From contig OZ025272.1 of the NCBI GenBank assembly GCA_964019165.1, positions 10,197,856 through 10,261,855 on the forward strand: a stretch of DNA of 64,000 nt, given 5' to 3'. Shown here piece after piece: positions 23,838 through 35,823 of the stretch. A model generated the notes under the pieces. That model did not search any database and was not told the DNA's origin. It was given only the letters and a program-made list of their open reading frames with translations. The stretch comes from Mastigias papua (taxonomy: Eukaryota; Cnidaria; Scyphozoa; Rhizostomeae; Mastigiidae). Positions within the stretch are counted from its first letter, which is position 1. The number at the start of each line of letters is the position of its first letter. Made by a program: the position numbers and the translations under genes.

Positions 23838-25007
23838 TTCAAAGAACTGAAGAATGTGATGACAAAGGTATGATTTATATGATTTCACACTACAATATCG
23901 TTATGTATAGAGCTTGAGAACTTTGGTCAATTGTAGAACTCTTTGATAAATACTGTCACTTTCCTTACACCATATATTACTTTGAACCGTTGACAAAGTA
24001 GATAATGTATTATATATGTTTGTTATGTACCTAGAGCATTATTGCATATAGCGTCGTGTACATATAAAGTTATCCGTATTGATATCTGTCCATAATTTAG
24101 TCGTGAAAGATGATTTGGTCTCACTAGCAACCATGCTAACATTCTAAATATTGGCTTGCACCTCTACAATTGTTCAAAAAACTGCCAAAAAAATAGAATA
24201 CCAAAAAGGAAATTCATCTGTTTGCATTCTCTGTGAATGCAACCCAAACAATTTTTAGAAAGTATCTTTTAATAACAATAAATTTTCCTGCAGGGATTAA
24301 CTTATGTAATTAATAGTATCTTTCAATCCTCTTTTAGTAAGCATCTTATTATTTGAAGACACCACTGACGAAATTAAGAATGATGCAGAAGGTAAAATTC
24401 GCCTCTAGTCATATAATGAGAACTGGCAAACTGGGAGGCGGTACCAGCTCTCAAAAAGTGTGGAGGACAAGAAATTTTTTTAGAACCACGCCTATTTTTT
24501 ATGAAAGCCACGCCCATTTAGAAAAAGAAGAGCCTTTAGAAGGTTTTTATCTATAAATCATGAAATAAGCACTTAAAGTAAACCTGGGTAAAATTGTAAT
24601 ATTTTTAACAGAAAGTCACTGACAAAAGTCTTTTTCATTTCCATGTTTATCTGTTGAAGAATTTTTCTCATGTGCCACCATCGTACCCCCCCCCCCTAAA
24701 TATTTCCCTCGGATTTCGACGAATTGAAAAATCGGTCCTGAAAAATATTGGGGAGGACATGTTCTCCCCGTGGTGCCGCCTCTGGGCAAACTATGCCATT
24801 ACATATGAACACTCACACAAATTTATTTTGCATAGATTCAAAATATCAAAGTTTCATCACGCTTCTCTTCTACATACTTATCAAGACTTCAGAGAAGATT
24901 TGTATTCATGTATTCTTTTCACACAATATTTTCTTCTTTCTCTTGTTTACAAAATGCAATTCTTATTCATCTTTTATCTCTTCTAGTTGCTATTTCATTA
25001 TTGGAAG
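23838..25007 (+). CDS. Three short linker exons joining SET to the recombinase part
   Basis: Three small candidate exons have AG/GT borders and are all phase 1 to phase 1: 23838-23867 (30 nt, VQRTEECDDK), 24338-24391 (54 nt, VSILLFEDTTDEIKNDAE) and 24987-25007 (21 nt, VAISLLE). They connect without frame change to the SET exon ending at 20430 (phase 1) and to the zinc-finger exon starting at 26008 (phase 1). No domain is visible; the peptides are acidic and hydrophilic. The 54-nt exon is the best supported. The 30- and 21-nt exons are short enough to arise by chance, though three consecutive phase-consistent exons make the set more believable. Confidence 0.5.
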
Positions 25008-25204
25008 GTAGAGATAAAGAAAAACAAATGGAAACAAAAGGTAAAAAAACTGATTAAATTTTGAACTATAAAAGTGACGCATGAGACCACACTGATTGGA
25101 AACTTAAGCAAATTATGTATCCTGACAGCTTAAGAAGCGCATTCTTTAAATCATTGCATTGATCTATGATACACAAAGAGATTAAAGTGAGTAGCATTGT
25201 GGTT

Positions 25205-25317
<113 letters not shown>

Positions 25318-26007
25318 ACGAATACAATGGGTGTCAAGAACAGATTAACTATGATAAGGAATTAGACTATGTAGTATCTACAAAACAGCTAGATTCTAGA
25401 AATCAGCAAGTTGAAATATGTTAATTTGAAACAACTTTGAGTGACTTTGGTTTCATGCGATAACCAGTTATTAGTTTGGGTACATTTTCTTAAGAGTTAT
25501 CTGCGCATATCAATAGGCAAAGTACAGGTAGCTCCCAACAAAATGCAGATCGACTACCATGCTAACCCGCTCAATGTTACTATTTATAATACGAAGACAC
25601 TGCAACATCACCTCCTCCAACAATGTTATGAAGAATAAATGTCAATAGACCTGTTAAGATAAGTGGCGCATATCAAAAAATATGTGTTTCAACTTGTGAA
25701 TCAATAGGGAATAATGGGAGGGGGGTTTGACTGACAATGCTGTAAAAGATGAAAGAGAGGCTTCGGAGAGTCATTTTGAGAGCCATGTCTTTGCACGGAT
25801 TGCAAATATTTCCATTAGAAGTTGTGGGCTCTGCGAAATATTTTAATGCCAGTATTACAAGCAAAAATACATCTGGCTTACAATGTACCATACGTGTTAT
25901 TTTTGGTTCAGAATGTACTCCAGCCAACACGTACAGCTATTGCCAAATTTTACCATTTCATGATAAAATTTGGTAACTAAGTATCAGTTAATTCATTTCA
26001 TTTGAAG

Positions 26008-28945
26008 GGGCTGCAAAGTGTACCAAAGGAAAGAACGCTCGCTGTAGAAAACGATGCCCTTTGAAAGAGTGTGGATACAGAGAAGTACACTCAGCAGGCT
26101 TTGCACGACATCTTCGTCTGTTTCACAAATTAGACAAGAGTCAATTAGAAAGAGTGAAAAGGATTTTTAATACGAGGGAGCCATACAAATGGCAAAAGGA
26201 GAGAAATGGCCCAAAAAAGAGAGATTACCATAATCCGAAGAAATGCCCTATATCAGGATGCAATGCCATCGTTATAAAGCTTAGGCGGCACCTAACCGGG
26301 AACTCTCATGGAATAAATGATACGGAAGAGCTGAATGTTTTATGTCAGAGAGCTAAAAGGGAGAAAACCAGCCTTGGCAAGCAAATTGCAAGCAAGATAC
26401 AGGTAAATTTTAAAGATGTCGAGAGTCTACATACTTCAGATTCTGATGCAACATATGTCGCAGAAGAGGAGCTGGAAGAAGGAGAAATATTTTGCGACAA
26501 AAGGGAGGAACACGATTTGGGTAATTCCTCATCTTCAAGCTATACGGAAAAGGAAACTACTTCCACATCTGACTCAACCGAATTGAAGAATGAGGTAGAG
26601 GATATAAAAGGCTTTCAGTTGACAAATAAATCTGGCACTGCAGCAATTTTAGAACAGTTCTTTAAATATTTGATTTCTGCAGATTGCGGCAATAAAGACC
26701 CACGATCCTCAAAACAACATAAAGTTCAAATTGAAACAATTTTGCACACAGTTGATAAAAACATGGATCTTGCATCTCTAACAGACTCAAAGGCGATTCG
26801 AGATACATTTTTGAAAAAATATTGTGTCGAAAGAAGGTTTGGGCCACGCACTGTGAAGGCGTATCTACAAAGTATGGACCATTTTTATAACTTTCTTCAA
26901 TCCGAGTTCAGTTCTGTATTCTCAAATGAACTGATGGCAAAACTAAAAATAAAGGTAAAAAATTGGATGAGGACATATCAGAGACAGTCCACTCAACACA
27001 AACATTTAAAAGATGATTATGAGGAGGAGACACAACTGACTCCCAACAAAATTACAGAATTTGAAAACAGCGAGGTATGTAAAACGGTGATAATGCTGCT
27101 TGGCCAAATTCAAAGAAGTGAACAGCCAGCAAAAGACCTCAGTCAGCAGACGTATACAAATATACGAGACTTTATAATGTGCGAAATACTTATCAACAAT
27201 GCTCACCGCTCTGGGGTACTAGCTAACTTAACAATGACAGAATTTCTGAAATGTCAAATGAAGGAAAATCTATACATCATCAAAGTGCATAAACATAAGA
27301 CTCTTGGCACCCATGGACCAGCTAGAATTATTCTACAAAGCAACGTCTTCAGTTGGTTAGAAACGTATATTCAGAAAGTACGTCCACTTGTTGAGCCATT
27401 GGCAAAGGCAGAGAATAAAGTTTTCCTTTCTTGGAATGGTAGTGCTCTTACTTCAGGTAAACTAGATTCACTCTTATCATTTCAATGTAAAATTTTTACA
27501 TAAGACATTTTAAGAAAGAAGACGAAAATACGTTAGGTGTAAAATAGATTATCATTATGTTTCTTTGCAGATAGCAGCTAGTAGCACGGTTAATATTAAT
27601 AATACTTTATTAATCTCCAAATAATTCGCAAGCTCGAGTGATGATGTTAGTAGTATTGTGCTGCTTAGTAGCTGCATAAACAGATTCAAGCGACCTTAAA
27701 TCTGCGTACTACCTATTTTTTCCAAGCATTATCAACTTTCATTAATAGCTTATACAACCAATTGGTAAAATCAAAGTCTTTCTTATAATAAATTCATTAT
27801 CTTAGGCATGGTCAGTGGTGCAATAAATGCCATATGGAAGAAATCTGGCATTGTAAATTATCGCGTCAATGCAACGAAGTTTCGCAGAGCAGCAGTAACT
27901 GCAATCAGAGAAGGAGGAAAAGACCTATCTTTTGAGGCAGCTGACCTTATGGGCCACATGAAATCAACTGCTGACAAAGTATACCATATCAGGCAAAAGG
28001 AGAAGAATTCACTGCAAGCAGCAGCACACATGGGGTCCCTCCTAAGAAAAGTAGAGACGAAAGCTACTGAGCAGTGCAATCTATATGACTACAAAAGCAA
28101 AGAACCTGAAGCTGCCACAAAAAGAAAGCGATGGACCAGTGAAGAAATAAATGCTATTTACGATACGTTTGCAGGTATGCAGTACTTTTTAAATGCGCAA
28201 ATAAATATATAAATATATATCCACCTATATATATGCATACATACATGTCGTTGATATTTACCTTGATATAAATGAATAACTCTGTAAGTATGGGTGTGTA
28301 TGTGCATCATCACATAAATTTGATAGCGCAGTAAAACACAAATATTGCAGAAGACACAGTTTATTGTTACAAAAAAGTGCCAATAGAAATGAAGAGTTAT
28401 CCAAATATTTTATTCATTGATAAAAGCCTATGATTTGAAGTTTATCAAATTAAATACTCATAAACTGCTTTCTACATATATCAGATGATATTCGAGCAAA
28501 AGACGTCACAATTGGTGATGTGCGTACGAAAATGAAAGATAATCCACTGCTGTGCACAATAGAGGAAAAGAAGATTATTGACAAAGTCAGGGATCTCTTT
28601 CCAAAAGCTGAAGACTCAGAAATGCTTGAGTTATTACCTCAAGAAACTGTTTCAGAGAAGATAGACCGTATGTTTCATGCAACTCGTCAGTCGGAGGTTA
28701 CCGAGGAGCAGTCTACTTTAGCTTCAGGGAAAACAGCGAAAGGAATATTTTCGAAAGAAGATGTTAATACTATAGCAAGCCTGTGCTGTCACATGATTCA
28801 CAGTGGAAGAATCCATACATTACATATAGAGCAGGCATTGAGTGTGAACAGCTCTGGAAGAAAAATACTCGAAGATTATACAATGGACCAGATTCGTAGT
28901 CGGGTAAAATATGAAAGACTAAAATATGTTAAAGCTAGGAAGTAA
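26008..28945 (+). CDS. C2H2 zinc fingers + Crypton-type tyrosine recombinase (3' part of the fusion gene model)
   Basis: Exons 26008-27456, 27806-28174 and 28485-28945 (TAA stop) join in phase 1. The first begins with two C2H2-like fingers: CPLKEC with H-x4-H, then CPISGC with H-x5-H, which are probable DNA-binding elements. An acidic, serine-rich linker follows. The recombinase has a helical N-terminal part and a catalytic part with the family arginine in AHRSGVL, a lysine in HKHKTLG, the second arginine in TKFRRAAVTAIREG, the GH of LMGHMKSTADKVY and the nucleophile tyrosine of that motif. These residues are what a tyrosine recombinase needs for strand cleavage and joining. The C-terminus carries two SANT/Myb-like stretches (RKRWTSEEINAI and FSKEDVNTIASL). 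Crypton transposons and their domesticated animal descendants share this layout. Key residues look intact, so it could be active or a domesticated host gene. Confidence 0.8.
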
Positions 28946-29039
28946 GCCTTATCTACTTCTAAACTTGCAGAGCTGTACTTATTACTTCAATTAGAAATAG
29001 AGAGGATTTTAAAACTTCCCATACCATATGTGGTTATAT

Positions 29040-29045
29040 AATAAA
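29040..29045 (+). terminator. Candidate polyadenylation signal of the recombinase gene
   Basis: AATAAA lies about 95 bases after the TAA stop at 28945, a normal distance for a short 3' UTR. Confidence 0.5.
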
Positions 29046-29049
29046 AAGA

Positions 29050-30060
29050 TCTCACAAAGTCCTTTACTCTAATCTATGATATCCATAGAAGTTTCAACTC
29101 ATAACTGAACAAACTAGAACTTTCTACTTCAACTAAACTTATAGTAACTGAAGGAACTATACTCTATATTTGTCCAAAAATGTCCCAACATCTATTAAAC
29201 TAGTCATACTAATATCATTTAAGTCATCTCCTGTTTCTATCTAGGGTGGGGGCATGTCAACTGCCACCTCATCTATGTTCCCTATAGCATCTATCACTCA
29301 CTGTAAAGAAAGCCTTTCCCCATCTACAGGCAACACATATTGTTTGCATTTAGGCTCGGAATAAGATACTACTGACTTTTTCGGCCATCTATTTTTAATT
29401 TTTCAGCACCAAACCATACTGTATATGTCAGCATTTCAAGTTATCGGTTCTAACACCACCCCTCAATAAGCACCGTTATTTTTCATCCGAGATGCTATGT
29501 TTGACTGTAAGCATTATTACTAGAATTGTAGCTAAATATTTTTCCTTGGCCTTAAAGAAGCATTTTATATACATCTTTGTGAGGAAGAGCAATGATCCTA
29601 TTCATCAATACTGCAATGAATTTTTAGTTCGATTCACTTTTAGCTGTATGATTTTTCATGTAACAGAATTGGCTTATATTCCATACATGCTATTGTGTAT
29701 TAAAAACAACAAAACTCTCATTCCTCTTGAAAGCTATGTTTTACTCAACCAATCAACTAGCAGTTCTATGCTATTTATGCAGCAGATATTAGAGTAGCAT
29801 TCTTTACATGGGAAAGTTGGCAATACTAGATTGATATTAAATGTTAGGTGTGGCCAGTATTTTTACAGTGAGAGACAAATGCAGAAAAATTAGTTATGCA
29901 CCTGGTCGCACAATAAAATTTGCATATCAACAGAGTAATACTGTGTGACTTTTTCACTCATCTAAATGATGTTAATAGCATTTATCCCTATGGTAGCAGT
30001 TATACTGTACCTTAGAGTAATCAGCATTTAAAACTTTTTAGCTTTGCAACAATGCAAAAA
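29050..30060. other. Non-coding spacer
   Basis: No gene recognised. A 101-codon frame at 29492-29797 has no family resemblance. Confidence 0.35.
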
Positions 30061-30065
30061 ATATG

Positions 30066-30582
30066 TACTCTCGAGTGCCAAATAACGGGGGAGGTTCTAA
30101 TAAACAACGGGGTCGGAAAAAACTCTGAATTTTGATAAATGGAGGAAGGGTCAGAACAAACAGGGGGTTGGAAATTGAAAAGAGCTTAAACTGATAATAA
30201 AGCGTGGGAAAAACAAAAGCAGATTGTCATTTTTGCAGGCTGTAATTGCAGCAGCAATTTTTCGCGACATTTCATAGAGGTAGTATGCCAGAAAATATAA
30301 TCACAAAAGTCGTTTTGACCAAAGTAAATTGACTATGTTGTGATATTAACTCAAACATGCTTGATACCTATCAATTGGCACTTGTTTTGATATAAAGTGA
30401 CACCTATTTTAAACGGAGAATTCGAATGCTTGAGTGTGAATGGTACTAACAAAGAAAGGAAATAAAATGAGGTACTTGTAAACAATTTAATTTTCTTTAA
30501 AAATAATAAACGGGGAGTTCTAACAAGTTCCAAAATTGAAAAAGTAATAAGCAGGGGGACGTTTATTTGGCACCTGAGAGTA
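30066..30582. mobile_element. MITE-like element with TA ends
   Basis: The left end reads TACTCTCGAGTGCCAAATAA. The reverse complement of the right end reads TACTCTCAGGTGCCAAATAA. Both continue into C/G-rich runs (CGGGGGAGG and CGTCCCCCTGC). The 517-bp body has no coding potential, but GGGGG.TT.TAA.AA words recur in it. Structure fits a non-autonomous DNA transposon that inserts at TA. Confidence 0.8.
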
Positions 30583-30699
30583 CATAGATATACGATACAC
30601 AACTAAATTTTAGAGTTTCATGCCAGCCGATAAAAATGGATGGTGGGCCACATTCAGGCTGCTGTTTGGAAACCCCTGTCCTTTGTTGTTCAACACATA

Positions 30700-33650
30700 G
30701 AAATGGTTGCAAGAGTCTACACAACTTAGCACAAAAATTCTAATTCCATCGAGCATGCATAGAACCCCATAGATTACGATAAATGCCCTCTCTATGCCAG
30801 ATCAAATCAGAGCCTATTCTCAATTATCCAAGGATTAAACGTAGAAAAATTCAGCATGAAATTCAGCAAAAAAGAATTTGAATTCATTGCCTATTGCGTG
30901 TATGCTGATATCTTATTAAGGACCAAGGATCTGTATAATTTACTGGGACTTCTTAAAGAACCGTATACATATTCAGAACAATAAATTGGAAGTTTCCAGC
31001 TTCATTTAATTCACTACCTATCCCAAGCACTTTATTTCATATTAGTAGCTGTGACTCCGCATGTTTTGCTGCGAAGCTACATTTATGTTGCACAAGGATA
31101 GAGCCATAGATGTTGCATCTAAATCTCGCCTTCTGTTAGGCAAATTCATTGCTTTGCACTTGTAGCTCATGGCTTACAAGTAGTAACAAATTGATGCGAT
31201 TTTCTACTTATAAAGTACTTGCACTTTACATTGCAACTAGCTCTCTATGCAAATATTTGACGCATCCGTTGCCTATTGTAAGTGATTAATTCATGGGTTA
31301 CAAATAGTCGGAATTCTATACAGCTTTATGTACTTGCTAAGATCTATTCCACTTGCATCAAGCCCCAGAAATCTAGCAAAAATAGTTTTAGCTCTATTAT
31401 GGTAAATCACTGCTCGTTTCATGTACTTCAAGGTGTACATATAGCTAAGAAGAATCAATTCACTTAGCTTGATGTTCTACACCAGGGACCGTTCAATCAG
31501 ACCCTAGTGATTGCGGAAATCTGAGCGTTCCTTTTGAAGCAATATGCTGTTTGGAAAAGATGTTTCTTTTACATTTACAGTTGTTGTAGTCCGCTCTTAT
31601 ATATAGGTGAGAGGTTTTGCATTAAACATTGATGTTCTACATCTATAATCTACTTAATAAACGTCATCAAGTAACCTAAACTTTATTGCTTTCACTAGAC
31701 AAATTCATTACTGATTGCGTGTTCCCATTAGCCCATAAGAAGCTAAGAATCCATAGAATCCATTACGATGGTGTACATATATCCTACTTAAATTCAACAC
31801 TAATTACTACTAACAACTCAATTGTCTTACGCTGGAAGAATTCAGTTGCTATCCCATAAATGAAATGAAAAAATAGTTGAGTATGTACCCAATCTATTCC
31901 AAAAATCTATCTTGCAGAAAATTGCAAGCAACTCTCCTACTTTCTGTTAGTCTAATTTGCGGCCTGTTGCATGTAGTTCATAGCAAAAAAGCTGAGAATT
32001 TGTACATTTCAGTTAGGAATTTTGCATCTTTCCACATGCATTGGAAAAGCAATTTCAAGCCCTTTTCGCTAGCTAAGAAGTTACATATTTTAGTGTGATT
32101 TTCTGTATCTTTCCTACTTGCAGTGAGCACAATATACTGTAATCAACTTTATTGCCTACTGCTTAAAGAATACACATAGGGGTCATAGTGGACAATCAGT
32201 TGAGAATCTGCATATTTCAGTGTGATGTTCATTATGCATGCATAGAGAACGTATTTTTCACCTGGATCTCTTGAATACTATTAGGAGAATTACATTCCTA
32301 GTAATTGAACTTAATTGCATAGAAACAGCTTAAAATCTAAACACTTTAGGACAATCTTTTTCTTCTGCCCTACTTGTATTTACCACCGTTCATTGCAACA
32401 GATCTTTGCTGTTCTATCATATAAATCACCCTCTGCCATTTCTAGTTTATTACTAGAAATTGTTAAGAATCTCGACATCCCTTTTCGATATTCTGCATCA
32501 GTCCCACATTCATTGACACAGTTTATTGCAGTTACCTATATTCCCTCCCAATGGATGAATTCACAGTCATTTGTTTTTCATTAATAGCTTTCAAATAAAT
32601 AATAGTCGATAGATCTCAAAGTGATATACTACATACACAAATGATGGGTAGGTAGACGTAGAAATTGCTCGAGTCTATTGTCACTTATTAGAAAAACGTA
32701 TTGTCAATACTATGTGATTCGAGATGTTGAAACACCATGTAGTCTATAAATGGGTATAAGAAATTCTTGATGTATCACAATACCATAGAGTCTTGTAGAC
32801 AATGTTTAAACCTATTGCCCTTTACTAGAGGAATTTAATATCAATTCAGATTTAGGTAAGAATCTCTCCTAGTCCTTTTTTTATTTAGATAAATTCTCCT
32901 CCAAGTCGTTTCAGTTCTCGCACTCAAGTGGTTTGAAATATACATATTTCATTGCGGCATTTATCATCTACGTATCCTACATGCATTGAATATCATATTT
33001 TGCAATTACATCTCTTGCCTTGTGCTAAGTGATTTAACTGTCTATTTAATGTAGCTCATGGCATACAAATAGCTAAAACTTCATTGATTGTATACTGCAA
33101 TAGCCTGTATCTATTGATTATGCACAGAGCCCCATAAATTACACTTAGTTCTCTTAGAATTTATCAGGTGATATTTTTGTTTATTGAATGTACTTCATTG
33201 CTAAGGATGTATATAGTTTTAATAAATCAGTCAATACAGTTTTAATCAATCATTATTTGATAAACGAATTCACTGCCTCTTTATGATAGTCATAGCTATT
33301 GAAACAGCAAGAGCTCTCGGTAAAATGGAACGACATTCTACATGTATCATAGAAGCATAAAGCCCTTCAAATTACTCGTAAACCAATCGCATCTTATTAG
33401 ACGAACTCAGTGCTATTATAGGAAGCTAAGAACCTATACATTTCAATACCGCAGATATAGCTTAAGTTTATTGTCGTTATTAGACGAACCTACAGTAACG
33501 TCTTTTCCATGCTAGAAGATACTCGAGGAATAATGGTATGAATTGCTTGCCTGTCAATACTAACTCTTATGCATGCAAATAGACATTAGGTTGCTGAGTA
33601 AATAGTCGGTACCTTCAAGCAATTTCTAATGTTGCACTGTTGTATATATG
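30700..33650. repeat. Degenerate ~135-bp satellite, block 2
   Basis: The same word order as block 1 returns: GCATAGAACCCCATAGATTA (about 30770), CTCATGGCTTACAAGTAGTA (31167), AGCTAAGAATCCATAGAATC (31742), GCATAGAGAAC (32240), AGCTCATGGCATACAAATAG (33053) and AGCTAAGAACCTATACATTT (33424). It is more diverged than 1700-3050 and interrupted by single-copy stretches. Open frames in this block are chance. Confidence 0.75.
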
Positions 33651-33755
33651 AGGGAATAGAAAATGGTTTTGTTGAAAATATTGCTTGGAGTATCAGAAAT
33701 GAGACCTAGAACATGGTTTATTCACCGAACTTTGAATGCAAAGCAGCCTACATGC

Positions 33756-34736
33756 TACAAGTGTTGCATATGTTCCCTAAATTTTAGAAATATTCATTTT
33801 GCGACAAAAATTTTTGATATAATTGAGCGAAAATTTACTCGAAGACTAATTATGGTCAAATTGTTTTACCTTGATGCAAAATTCCTCCGGGAATATCTTA
33901 AATACGGAAAAAATGCGTTTTTGAAATATCACAAAAATTTGTCTCTGCCGGTGTTGCAAATGTCCCATGACACGATTTCGTGCTCTTTTATTTACAAAAG
34001 TATGAAATATGTACAAACAGTATTGCACTGAAATATTTACATGTTACTTTTACCGTAAATCCCTGAATTATCCGAGCAATTACGTCTAATTTATGGCAAA
34101 TGTCTTGCCAGAACACAAGCATATAAATATCGCTGAAATGTCTCCAAATATCGCTAAAATGGGACATTTGCAACACGAGTGAGACCCCGAAAAAAGCACA
34201 AAATATACCCTAGCTCCCACCCCAGATAATAAGACAATAAAAAACTTCGTAGAAATCTTGGACACACGTCTAGAAAGATTTTCTGAAAGTTTCTCCGCAA
34301 TATTCAAGGTATTTTTTACAATTTTAAAGAATTTTGCTATAGTAGACTAAAATCGTCGAAATCGAGCCGCTTGTACAAGTCTACTGTATACTTGAGCATA
34401 GATCTTGCTGAAAATTTTCAAACGCCGATTTCTCTCTAGCGAAAGGCTGGGGATTGAAAGAGAACCGTATTGCAGCTATGGGGATATGTAAACTTTGTAC
34501 GAAAATCGAAAAAACTTGGAAAAAACGGTTTATTAAGTCAAATCCCTGATAGTGTGGGACATGTGCAACATCCGTGACTTTGAACTTGAATAAAATAAAG
34601 ACAAATGGCTTTAATGATTCCGAATAACCTGCATGAAGGATATCTTGTAGTGATTTAGTGAAAAAATAATGAATAGGTGACCTTGAAAACACCTACATAG
34701 CATATATCAAATTCAGATAGAAGTGTTGCGTTTGTC
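33756..34736. repeat. Cluster of a GTTGCANATGTCCC motif in both orientations
   Basis: The motif appears forward at 33760 (GTTGCATATGTTCCC), 33952 (GTTGCAAATGTCCC) and 34724 (GTTGCGTTTGTCCCC), and inverted at about 34160 (GGGACATTTGCAAC) and 34557 (GGGACATGTGCAAC). Forward/inverted pairs 33760-34173 or 33952-34173 have the geometry of short inverted-repeat transposons, possibly nested. A 122-codon frame at 33663-34031 overlaps it but shows no recognisable domain. Confidence 0.5.
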
Positions 34737-34749
34737 CCCGACTTTGAAT

Positions 34750-34957
<208 letters not shown>

Positions 34958-34999
34958 CAAATAATAATCAGCGTATCTGAGACTTGTGAGCACTATAAT

Positions 35000-35823
35000 G
35001 ACTGTTTCCAGCTTGTTTCCCTAGAAACGAGTTGGAAGCCATATGTTCATCAGTCAACTTCCTTCTGATGATGTGTGACATTCCGCGGTACTTCAGAACT
35101 TTAAACGCCAAGATCAAAACATTTTGTTCTGCGAGTTTAACTTTTTTTGAGCGCTCGTCCTCAGGAATTCAAACGCACTGCATGTACTCATTGGAGTTTA
35201 ACGTGAACTCTCGCAGGCGCGCGCACTTAAACTCGCAGTGAGTATGAGGCTTCAAGATGACCTTTGTAGGTTCTTGCGCCCAGCCATTACTTGGTATCAT
35301 TATATTAATGGGTTCACGTCCAGTTTCATCCTCCATTCAATATTGCCAAAGCAATAGCCAAAAAACTCTATACTGTTTGGAGAGCTTCTGAGGAACACAA
35401 GAAGAGAGTTTCTAAAGAACAGTCTCTTGTTGCTCTTCGACACTCGTCCATCCATAAAGATACATTGGAAAAAGCCAAGCCTTCACAGCTACAAACTGAG
35501 TAGGGGGTACTTTTAAGCAGTTAAACCTAAATATAATAACCACAAGTCCATTAGTAGGAGGTTTTCCAATGGAGAATCAACTATACAGGTAGTTCACCAC
35601 AGCAGTTCACCAAGGCAGTTCACCACTGGTGTTTGAATGATGTTAATGTGTAGATAATAGATAGGTTTCTTGGAAACTCGACGCAAAGCGAGGAGTGTTG
35701 GTAGGTTAAGTTAGATAGATTTAGTACAGACGTGCTCAATAATAGTACTCAATATCAAACTTGTAGAGACCTAGACTTCTGTTTTAATACTTTCTATTTG
35801 CCACATGGTATTGAAATTAACCT
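35000..35823. other. 3' flank of the minus-strand gene
   Basis: No exon recognised. A minus-strand ATTAAA at about 35783-35788, some 40 bases past the stop at 35824, could serve as a polyadenylation signal. A fragment near 35590-35640 repeats GCAGTTCACCA three times. Confidence 0.35.

Noticed and set aside
29492..29797. 101-codon frame downstream of the recombinase gene.
   Set aside because: Composition looks like random AT-rich translation; no motif, no splice sites linking it to the gene.
33663..34031. 122-codon plus-strand frame.
   Set aside because: It overlaps the inverted-motif cluster, shows no domain, and the opposite strand is also partly open.
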